A stretch of 64,000 nucleotides of DNA from Schistosoma haematobium (lineage: Eukaryota > Platyhelminthes > Trematoda > Strigeidida > Schistosomatidae). Shown in pieces: positions 12,101-24,100 of this stretch. A program made the translations under genes and the position numbers. A model generated the notes under the pieces. It worked only from the letters and a program-made list of their open reading frames with translations, was not told where the DNA came from and did no database searches. The stretch covers positions 23,267,116-23,331,115 of the forward strand of contig NC_067196.1 in NCBI RefSeq assembly GCF_000699445.3, in the 5' to 3' direction. Position 1 is the stretch's first letter, and each line of letters opens with the position of its first letter.

Positions 12101-15100
12101 CTCAGCAGTGTGAGTACGTGCACTCACTAGCGATTGAACTTAGGACTTTCGGGTTTTAAGGTGAACTCTCTACCCTCACTGTTTGTGGAGGTTATATTCG
12201 TCACGGATTGATCCCAGTTCGAGTACCATTGAGGAGAACCACGGAGTACTGAATGACTTTTTCATCGTAGTATGGGACACCTTAGCAATGTACATGTGTA
12301 TTTGCCAGAAGTAGCAACTAAGACCTTCAGGCCTCGTGATTAGCTGCTTAACCATTAGAACTACTCAGTCAGTTTCCACAAAAACCCTTTCAGCTGCAAT
12401 CAACTTACGATATAGCTCAATGATCATTTGATGGGATCGGTTACAACTGTTTCCCTCTAGACATGTCACGATTTCTCACAAGAAATTCTAGATCCTCAGT
12501 ATTTTTGTGTTCGTTTATTTCGGGTTCATTATTTGGGTATCATTTTAAACTGGAAATTTTTCTGATTCGACTTAGTAAACATTTGTTGATTGTTAACGTA
12601 AACACTAAAAACTGCAGTCATTTAGAGAAACACTTAAAACTGAATCGGTACTGGGTAATTATTTGATCCTAGCTTGAGATTCATCGTCAGCAACATACAA
12701 TGCAACATTATGTATAACAGAAGCCCTTCAGGTTTCGCAATGATCAAAATGTTTCTAGATTTCTTGAGTTCTAACTTCTCCCAAGCTGATGTCATAACTT
12801 TTATGGAAATTAACTTTAGTTTAGATCAGTATCCACAAGATCCCTCCTCAAACTATTTCTTTTCCCTTGTTTATTTCCCCCTACTAGACAAACATTCCAT
12901 TTCTTATGAATGTAATTAAACATGAACAATTTTTATCTGGCATTGTCGATACTAATTTTATTGATGAACATCCTGATCTGTTTGATTTACCTCCAGCTAA
13001 ACAACGTGCCCAAAAATTATTACGTTATATCGGTAAGTAACTTCAATGAAGCATTATTGTTAATCACTATTTTACTGTTATATCAATTCCAACGAATTCC
13101 CTTCACTCTAATCAAACCAATGATCTTCGCGTCAACCAATAACATAAATGATCTGTAACAACAACCAGACGTCTTAACGCTTACTGGTCCATTCAGCTTT
13201 TTCTATCCCTAATGGCTATTCGGAATACGAACATAGCCAGTCGACCTACTTTATATTATTACGACTCATGATTTTATGTATCATTTACACGACCATAACT
13301 TACTACAAATAAGAGGTCACAATTTGTACATAACTAAGATGTAAGTGATACAAAACTGGGTAATAGGTGCTTAATTAACGGTAATTTATGGACCGTAAGA
13401 CATATATTACCAACCAATGGGCTTTCTGAAAGCTTACAGTCAAAGCAATATGAAAATATCACAAACCAAATATTTAATAAATATACAGTTAAAGTCTATA
13501 CAATAACTTGTCTTAGAAATAAACAGTTTTATAAGTTATAGCGAATGATCAGAAGCATTGGGGAGAAAACACCCTCAGCCTATTCTTAAACTTTAAATTA
13601 ATAAGAAGCTTAATTCCAGTTTTACATTAAATATGAGCACCAAAATGTACAAATCAAGCTTAAAAATGTTATTCCTAGTTTCCTGAAATTGCACTCTAAA
13701 CTACGTGTCAGAGCTTTCAATAGTAGAACATTATATCAAATCATACAGCAGGCTTTATTATCTAAAAAAACTCGTGTCACTGATTGACTGTCGCATCCTA
13801 TTGTGTTTGTAGACGCACTATCAATGAGAAGTAATTCTGTTGCGAATAAATAAGTATTTAAATTTTAGTCTAGTTTTCAGTGTATACAACTTTAGGTATT
13901 TCTCAATTTAGTAAAATTAAGTGATCGTTTAAAAGATTTTGTACTCAGTTTTAAATTATATCAGTCTGCCTAAACTAAAGTTGATCAGAAGAAAAGTGTT
14001 TAAAACTATGTACGACAGGATGACTGAAAATGAGGTGCCTTAAACCATCTAGCTGAAGAGTCACACATAGGGCGAAACACACTTCCTGAGTTCAGCTGCT
14101 AGTCACTATCCAATTTTTATAAGAATTTATATAATTAGCCTACAGTGAAAGAGTCAATCACTATTTTAAATGAACAGATGATTTGTTCACAGAACTATAG
14201 TGTTGTGTTAATCAACATACTTTGTATTTACTTCTTTTTTCTTAATAGGTAACACAATGGTTAATGGGCCATCTACTCTTTTGGCTACAAAACTTCCACC
14301 ATCTGACATTGAACCAAAGGTACCAAAAATTTCTTATGGTAAGTGATGAATGATTTTTAAAAAAAAGCTTTCTCTTGTTAAATTATTACATGTGATAGAA
14401 TCAGCTTTTTCGTCCTAATTTCTTAATTAGAAAGGACCGAAAAATATCTAAAAACTTTAACATATATAACATACAGATAATTCTTTGAAAACTTGATAAA
14501 CTAGGCTAATCAAAAAACAGCTAAATGATAAGCATGAGACGACGATAGATGCACTCTACTGGCTATTGATAGAAAATATGACTTGATTTTCTGTATAGAA
14601 AAAGATATATATTTATGAATTGTGTGTAAATATATTTTCTATTTAGAGTAGACGGTTAAAGCTCCCTGTTCACTCTTGGTTTTCTCACTACTGTAGCTTG
14701 TTTGGAGATGCAGATAGTAAGTTTGTACTGCCAGTATCAGACTCGGACAACCACATAAAATAACATTATGCTGCTAGTAATATACCAAATTAATCCGTCC
14801 CTATGTAGGTTTTGGTGATAATTCTTTAAATAATGTTGATCCATAAAGAGAACTGAACTGGATCTCTAGTGATTTTCGAGCGATATTTATGTTTACAATA
14901 ATAATAGTGTTATTTTTGAAGAGATTACGAGTTCACCTGATCTGCGAATAAAACGAAGACCCAGTGACCCAATGACCAAATAAGCTAACTATTCCAATGC
15001 GTCCCAACCCCTCTAACTAGAGAGAGAAGTCCCAGGTTCAGAAGAGGGGAGTGTATTCCACAAGCAGCCAGAAGCACGAACAACAACCACAAATACAATT

Positions 15101-18100
15101 CAAGCGTATATATACAGCACGAAAATGTCCTTGGGAAAAGTTACAAAATAGCATATTAAAAGAGACAATGAACCAATGACATCTAAGGTCCCCCTCCTCA
15201 AGTAGGAAATGGGCACGTTTGGCGCGGAAATAAGAAATTCAAATCTCCAGAATAAAATTGCAAAAATAAGATATTTACCAAGTGAGTTCTGGGGATCTAA
15301 CATCCCCAACAACTAGAAATAATAATAAACTCACTCCTACATGGAACTATATGAAATATTTATTTGAACATTATTTTTATTGTATTTGGTTTGTTATGGA
15401 ACATTTGTGTATCATTCGTTTTTTTTAAGTTGACCTTATCTAAAAGCATTAAATTATTGATTTGTTATCAGCTGGTTAGTTGTGGTAACCTTGACCTCAA
15501 CTGTGAATCATATCGTTTCTTAACCAATTGTCATTTTAATAATTATGTGAAACGGTTTGTATATTCCCGTCGTTGATGTTAATGTCGAGACGTGTATCAT
15601 GAACTCCACTGTTAAACACCATTCAACTCTACTTAACATTTCTTTTTCTGTAGTTCAAGAGTAGTTAAAATGATCCTTTTCATTCGTTAATTGGAATTAT
15701 TTAATGTTTGGATCATGCGATTGGAAGACCAAGATTTTCAGAAGTAATTTAATGTATGTTAACGCAATGAGTCACATATTTACTCGGGATCATGGATGTG
15801 CACTGCTGAGGAGTCCCATACTAGAACGAAACGGACGTCCAGTGCTTCCAGGTTTTCCATGGTGGTCTAGCTTCAATTGACTCATGATTTCAACCAGTGA
15901 AATTTCTAAAATCTCCACAAAACCCCTTCTGAAAATATTTATGTATTATGATTGAAAAAGAAACTAGACACATTGGTAAATAAGATAAAGATAATAGGGG
16001 AAAAACACAATTGAATCACACTACGCTTGATAATTAGTAAATATAACCAGAATAGATTTAGTTTAAGTACAAACTATAATTGATTGATCGCTGGGTAATA
16101 ACCAAAATTATGTTTGCCTAGTCTTTTTTAGTGTTGATCGAATTCTATCAATCAAGTCGCAATACATCTACTAGTCTAAGTAACTCGACATCTCGTGCAC
16201 TATTTTGAGATGTAAGATAGTGGTTGGAGGTAGTTGACGGGGAATACTTTAAGCCATGACTCCACCACAGCTCACTGTAATATATTAATCTGGTTATGTT
16301 GACTGAACTAAATTTATATTGTATAGTGGGCTGTGCTCGAGCTATGGTTTAGCGAGTTTCCTATTGACTTGTTTCAAATACATGAGGTAAGTAAAAATTG
16401 TTGGTAAATACGCTCATAGATTTTCGTTTACCCAAAAGGAGATATTGTTACCTTTCATATAGCAGTAGGTAAACGTTTTATGCATATTCACTGACGATAT
16501 AACAAACTTGTACAGTATGCTCTTTTGTATGGTATTGTCTTTCTTTTGTTGTAGCCAATAGTATTCCACGTGGTTGGCGTAATATACTACTAGAAAAAGG
16601 ACCGGTTGAATTTTCCAAAGCTATCAGATCACATCCACATCTTCTAATTACTGATACCACTATGCGTGATGCACATCAATCACTTTTAGCAACACGAGTA
16701 CGTACTTTTGATCTTCTACGTATTGGACCATATTTGGCTTATCAGATGCCACAGTTATTCAGTATAGAAAATTGGGGAGGTATGGTATTTTGCTATATTA
16801 GCATTTTTTTTCTTATATATGAACTGCTCAATAGAAGTGCGAACTGAACTACTAAGGTTGTTAGTTATGAAAAACCATAGACCTCCTATACTATGTTCAT
16901 GTACCAACAATCTTTTGTGCTTTCTGATCGCCAAATACATTACCACGATGATTGTTAATAACTTGTACTTAGAAAATTTGTCTATGTATCCATTCTTAGC
17001 TAAACATTTGAAGTTGGAAAAGTTATATATAGAGATTGTCCTAAAGCTGTTAACACCTGGGTAAAAGCTGAGAGAAACAAAAAATACTGGTTTAACTGCA
17101 AAAGTCACCGCTTAATCCTCCAATTTCTTTGGAATTCTCAACATTAACGATAAATGATAATCCTGTAAGTACACTATCGAGGGTGATTTCCATGAACTTC
17201 TATGGTTGTCTTGAACAACCGAAACAGAGATTGCACAAGTGTATTACCATACATAAGAAGTATTTTGAAAAGGAGAATGATTGATATATTCCAAACTTTT
17301 TAAAATGAATTTGGGCTTATTTCAGCTAGAGAGTACTTTTCTTTGAACGGAATAAATACAACATTCTGTTATTTAGTAATAAATATATTTTTGTATATTT
17401 TATAAATTCTCTCAGCTTCAGTTTACTAGTATTTTCCTTCATAAACTTTATTCTAGAAAGTGGGAAATGTTATTGTAAAAATTTCCTGTGTTAGTAGTGA
17501 ATTAAAATTGTCATAAATTTTATTCAATATTATAAGTATTGAGGAATAAAAATTTGATATAATGTTGAGTTATGTAGAGATGTACAAATGGAATTAAAAT
17601 TTACTTGCATGATATGCTTCTCAATGAACTTTGCTAAGAAGATTATCAGCGATTTTGAGTGGAAGCCTAATGGTTAAGGCATTAAACTCTCAGTCTTTAA
17701 GTCCCTGGTTTGAACCCTACTCAGCCTACTTCGGTATGGGGAAACTGGTAGTAGTAGTACTACTACTACTGCTGCTACTACTACTAGGCCTCACATTTAG
17801 TTCGGCTCATATCCAAGCGACTAATAACCAAATTTATTATTTACTTTATTTTTAAGAAAAATTTATGTATACTTTATATGAACTCATTCATTACTCTTTT
17901 GAAGGATATTTGATGAGTAAATTAATTAACAGTTGTCTAGAACAGGTGTATGATGGTTTTGTTCAAAATTTCTAAACTATGATATGTAAACTGTTGACTA
18001 ACCAATATTAACTTTTTGTATAATCCGTATTCCATTTCGCTCCGGATGATTGATGAAAATGTTAAGGGATCTGTAGAGTTCAATAAATTTGTATTATGTT

Positions 18101-21100
18101 ATTCAGCTTATTATTTTTATGACTTATTTCATAGATTTTAGCAATAATATAATTGGAAGGGAATCATTTCACTTATTATTCTGTTTATCTATATCATAAC
18201 TCAGGTTTGTAGCATAGATGTCATTCATTAACCATAACTGGAATAGGTTATTTATGGATTAATATACTTAAACACCCTATCGGTTTTGATAATAAAATGT
18301 ACATTCTGTTGTTTCTTGAGCTAGATTAATAAGTGAAGAAGTCTCACAGCTATGTTGAACTGTGGGTCAATGGTTAAGCAAGTCGATTTCCAGCCATCAA
18401 GTCGCGAGTCCGAACCCCGCACGTACCTATTTTGGCTTGCAAAAACGTATGGTATCACTCGCTATCATGCTTAAAATAAGTGCGCAAATCCTCAAACAGT
18501 AGATGAGTTAGTTTCATACAGTTGTTATTAACGTGGGATTGAACACGAATGTATAACTATCGTATTTATTACACCTCAAGTCATTCCAGTGAGAGGAATT
18601 TTTCACCTTCCAAAATAACTCAGACAAACAGTTAATGTCTTCATGTACATTTAAACTAGAAATCGATAGAAGCTGAAGTCGTCAATACTTTATAAATTTT
18701 TTTCAACCGGAATACTCAGATTAGTTAGGACAAGAACATTTCGTATAAATACTTTACTCACTGTCTCGTAATTCGAGTTCTTTTTAAAATTCTATTTAAA
18801 GCTAGATGAGCATTATTATCAGGCCAATAGATTATGCTATCAATCTGTAATGTAAACACACATACATTAAAACAGGGTAAATCCAGTCAGTTTGTTATAG
18901 ATTGACATGTAACTCATTTACTACTGAGTAGATGTAGTTATAGACGAGTATAGATTGCTGATATGATTCTATCTTTTGCCACTTCCTTTCATTGAACTGT
19001 TCGTAGGCTTCTTCGACATATCGTAGTCAATACTAATAAGGTAAATTTTCGTAGTTTACAGCAAGAACTCACAAGAATCGAAAGCCACAGAACATTGGAG
19101 GCCTGTTTTGTCCAATTATAGGATACCTCAACAGTGCTCGTTAACGATAACTGTCAGGTGTTTCCTAGTTTTCGATGGTTATGTAACCAAGAACAATCAT
19201 TGATGTAAGTTACAAAATACAATCGTCTATACTAGTGGCCAAGTTCAAGCGATAATTTCCGAGGTTTTAGTGAGAAACTGTGGTTAGTGTAGTTCAACCT
19301 CAACGGATGTAAGAGTCGTCATCCATCAATAGCATTAGAAGTGAGTCGCACAGTATCGCAATTTGAATGGCGTTAGAAATGTAAACCATTGGATGCTAAC
19401 TCAGTGGTATGAAGGTTAAGTGTTTGTGGCAAGACCTGAAGGTCCTGGTTCCGATCCCCGGTGGTGTCGTGAGTGGGTCCTTCGAGGAGTTATAAAGCAG
19501 GACGAAATGGCTGTCTAGCTGTTCTTGCTTTCAGCGATTGCCTAATCAAGTTCAACTCATGTTATAAACTACAGAACTCGCAGAAGAAACTGGAGTATTG
19601 ATAGCCGTTTTACAACAGATTTATGACCATGTTTTCGGTTAATTTTAATCAGTTATAGTTCAAGCCTTCCTATGATAACCAAGCTGAAGTATATCGTTCT
19701 ACGATAATTTGTATTTTTAAGAATATATCGTGTTAGTAACTATCAATAACCAGACTACCTAGTTCCAGAAATTTTTAATGACACAGTATTAAAATATCTA
19801 ATTATAAAACGTTTGTGTACACTTTGACAAAATGGTAAGTTTTTCTCGTGAACACAATTAGTATCTTAAATCTTTATTCATCAATTTAAAAACGATCCAA
19901 TCTAGGTGCTACATTCGATGTCAGCATGCGTTTCCTTCATGAATGTCCTTGGGGACGTTTAGAACAACTTCGCAACGTTATTCCAAATATCCCATTTCAA
20001 ATGCTTCTACGTGGTGCAAATGCAGTTGGTTATAAAAACTATCCTGATAATATAATATACAAGTGAGCAAAGTCTTTAGAAAATTGGTTTACCCTATGCT
20101 TATCATTGATTTTCATTGATTATTTAGTGAATTTACATTTACTATTACTATATATTCAACCTGTTCTCGATCAGTTTTGCAAATCGAAAACTTTATATGC
20201 AAGCTATTTGTTTTCAGTGTAATGTCGTGTGCTTTACACTGACCGATTATTATAATCAATTCCAATCCGAAAGTCAATTCCTCATTGCTGGAAAAAACCA
20301 ATTCCAAGTTATTTTACACATAAAATTAGTTTAATAGAGTTCAGATCTCTATGAAAGTATTAGTTCCCTCACGCTTTAAGAAATGCATTATTGTTACGTA
20401 TAAGTATTCAAAAAGCATGACAGTCTCATCTACACATCTTTTTACCTATATAATGTTATTATAATTATACATAAAATCAAGATTCAGTTCCATTAGATAA
20501 TCAGCAATTAATTAGTCCACCTATAGCTCTTCTATTGTTACTGCCAGTTCCAAGCCCGAATGGAAGGGGAGGGCTGGGCATAGGGTCAGCAAACCTATCC
20601 CGTAGAAAAGAACTTGGTGAAAATAACGCCAATTGGGATTAAAAGTGATTAACATCATATTTATCTAATTATTTAGTACTGATTAAGTTCTATCAATGAA
20701 GTTACAATGTAGCCGTTAGTCTAAATGACTCGATATCGTGTTCAAGATACTTTGAAATTTATCACAACAAACATTGAAACCGCGAAAATTTTTTCAGCTT
20801 TAATCAATTAATTGAATCATTGAAACAGAGATTATCGTTTCGCTTCACTTTCTTTCTTTCTCTCTCTTTCACTCTGTGAACATTCATTAAAAATGAAGTC
20901 TATAAGATTGTGAGTTTATTACTACTTTTTTTTCATTAAGTTCCATTTTAAAAATACCTGGATTTCTTAAAATCTACTTATATCATATTATCTCTCATGA
21001 TTATCCTTATTTTTACATTGTACTTTAATATTTTATTGTATAATTGATATTGATTAAGGCATTCACTTTTCAATGATTTCTAATGTTGTTTATATGAATG

Positions 21101-24100
21101 TTTTAGTGTTTTGTTCCATAATGAAGACAACAATAATATATCAGCACATGATAACAGTTAAAATGATTTATTTATATATTAAAATAGGGTCAGAGTTAGT
21201 AAAAAGTACATATTACTTTTTTTAGTAAAGATAGATTACAGTAGCCAACAGTGAAATCCATGATAGGTGTTTCACTTTATTTGGGATTTGTCATATAGAC
21301 ATACTTGGATATCAGTGTTGATATTCACATCAAAAATGGAACCAAATATCTGTTGTTTTGATTGTAGGTATATCCAACTGATAAGTCTAAAATCTGATGG
21401 CTCTCTTATCTTGAATTCCACTATTAATCACAATCCATCTTTATTGAAACTTGTAACCAAAAATATTCTATTTTTCAAATCAAATCGAGTACCCAATGCT
21501 TTGAATGTGTAATCAACAAAAATCATAACATTATTTTGCATAGTGAATGACAGTATGTGATTCAGAGATCACAATCTCATCCTGTTTCTCATGGAAATTG
21601 TTGGGTTTTTTTATTTTCACAATTTTGTTTGGATCTATTCCAATAGATAGCTGGATATTGATCTCTTCATATATCAAGGAGTTATTCAATTTTTGTCAAT
21701 AAATAATAATGGTCAGTGTGTATGTGTGCGTGCGTGCGTAAAGATTATAAATTATTGAGACGAAAGAGAAGAAAACTGTGTAGTCCTCAAGCAAATGCAT
21801 TTGTAGTAGTGTTGAGCGTGATCCCTCATCCTAGTTCCGGTCGAGTTGTAAGATTTTCAATGTTATTCTAGAAAGTATCTCTAACATCTATAACAAAGAA
21901 ACAGTTGTAACTTTTTATGTATTTATATCATTCTGGTGGATTTGGAAAACAATTCGTAAGTTGAAACGCCAGTTTACCTTATTTTTTAAGGTTTATCTCT
22001 CAGCATTATACAGAATAGATAGAATATAGCTAGCAGTAGAATTTCTGACATGCTGTCTTATTCGGGACTCGTCAGCTGGATGTACCTGCATCCCAGAGTT
22101 GATGTTTACTCTTGGACTCGGACTCACTACCGTTTACCTCAAATGCCATCGTGTTATCCACTTAGCTACTGAGTTCAGGTAGTCACTCACTTGTGCAACG
22201 GGTATAAGATTTAATTCAACTTGAAATGACTTGGATTATCCCATTTTTGGTATTTTTTGACTGAAATATGATCAGCTTTGATTGGTATATGGACATGATG
22301 TCACTAGTTGATATAGGACAGATAGAATATGGCAAGCAGTAGAATCCAGACAAAAATATCAACAACGAGATAATATAAACCATTTCAAATTGAATTGTAT
22401 CAGAATATTATTCATTCATAAATCATGCGAATTGATCTGTGTAAGATTTTTATTGATCACTAAAAAAGATCCTTCACTTTGTCCCTTATTTTAACAGTTT
22501 CATTCCTGTTTTTAATGAAGTAGCTATTGACTCTAAATTTTTACTTATAGAGTTTTCCAATTTTTTACCCAAGTATCAAACTACTATCCATATAAATCCC
22601 AAATACAATCCAACACTAATTTTCGCTTTATTTATTCACTTATTGATTAAGGATTGAGATCAGTTTGAAAAAATGATAGTCCAGATAGATCATCTTAATA
22701 TTACACGGAAGTCAGAAATCTAAGCGTAGGAAGTCTGTCATGTAGGCAAACGAATCATCTGCCTAACTAATGTTACCGCTTACATAACATTACTTAAATC
22801 GTATACGCATGATTTATGTACATATTCTCTAGTCCTATAACATGAAACTTCCTACATATTCTTAACCTACTCACTTTGAATAGGGATTTTGATTTCTGTC
22901 GATATCTCGATATGCATCTGGATAGCCCACTTGACTTTTATTAAAATACATCACCCATGGAGTGGGCAAGATGTCAGAATAACAACCAAAGGGTAGGTAT
23001 GCTGGTTCGTTCTGTTCCACTTAACGGATATGAAATCTGACTTTTAAAAATAAAGGATATGCGTAGATTACAAGTTTTACTGGACTTTCGAATAAGCAGG
23101 TATTTGCAATGTATTTAGTGAAGCTGGCTAGTTGGTTAGTAAGTAATAAATATTCATCAAGTGATTGCATAGCTGATTCCGTCAAACGCTAGAAAACCCA
23201 TATGTCATGACTGGACCGTATCTACAGTTCGTAACGAGGACGACTAAAATTCAGAAAGTAATAGACTTACGTTTCATTTTGGTTTATGATTTCTTAGTTA
23301 AGAGGAGACACCAAAAGCCTCATTCAATATCAAATTCAAGTCATTCAGTAATCCGATACTTTAGTCAATTACTGAACAGGTAAACTACTAACGATCTTCA
23401 TTTTATTTCAACATCTGATAGTACTTCAGTCAATCTCTTTTGATGTTTGAAATAATTTACTTTATAACAGCAGTCATGTTGTTGTTCTTACCAATTTTGG
23501 TTTTCGCTTCCTCACCTTTATTTTCCTTGATCTTAACATTATCATCAATTTATTTGGTAGATTTTGTGAAGTTGCTGTAAAAAATGGCATCGACATATTC
23601 CGTATATTTGATAGTTTAAATTACTTGCCAAATTTACTCATGGGGATGGATGCTGTCGGTACAGCTGGTGGAGTTGTTGAAGGTTCCATATGTTATTCCG
23701 GTGATCTTTCAAATCCTAAACTTGATAAATATAATTTAAAATATTATATGGATTTAACTGATCAGTTAGTCAAAGCTGGGACTCATATATTAGGAATTAA
23801 AGATATGGCAGGTGAGTAGAACAATTCAAACTTTATATATATTAACTCATTAATTCAAGCATAGATTTTTACAAATGAGTTTGTATTTATAGGTGAGTGA
23901 GAGACTAGTTATATACTTACTTAGTTACTCAAACCGAATTAATTGGAAAAGGGTTCAAACTTCCTGAGATCTAACAGTTGAAGTAGATCGATTGTGGTTG
24001 GGAGTGAAATCCAGAACACGCATTTCGTCCTGTATGGGACTTGTCGGCTGGATGTACCTGGATCTTAGTGCTAATATTCACACTGAGACCTCAATTTTAG

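Larger units (their letters stand above)
11899..12887 (+). other. PC intron
   Basis: 989-nt intron largely made of two degraded family B repeats (12080-12200, 12225-12385). No exon seen inside. Confidence 0.55.
14339..16554 (+). other. PC intron
   Basis: 2216-nt intron. Holds the family B repeat with the best hammerhead (15788-15940) and a family C fragment (16090-16265). The rest is unassigned. Confidence 0.6.
16780..19905 (+). other. PC intron
   Basis: 3126-nt intron. Includes two tRNA-like repeat heads (17645-17735, 18352-18420), a TAG/TAC microsatellite (17744-17787) and family B remnants (19115-19185, 19378-19560). No exon seen. Confidence 0.6.
20063..23560 (+). other. PC intron (largest visible)
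   Basis: 3498-nt intron. Holds an RTE 5'-end-like fragment (20535-20632), a family C fragment (20675-20770), and Sm-alpha copies at 22035-22205 and 22312-22352. The rest is unassigned. Confidence 0.6.

Noticed and set aside
17744..17787. Possible short repeat array
   Set aside because: A plain TAG/TAC trinucleotide microsatellite; no spacers, so not a CRISPR-like array.
22035..22110. Hammerhead in the Sm-alpha copy at 22 kb
   Set aside because: The CUGACGA box is present but the GAAA box is gone, so it cannot be an active ribozyme.
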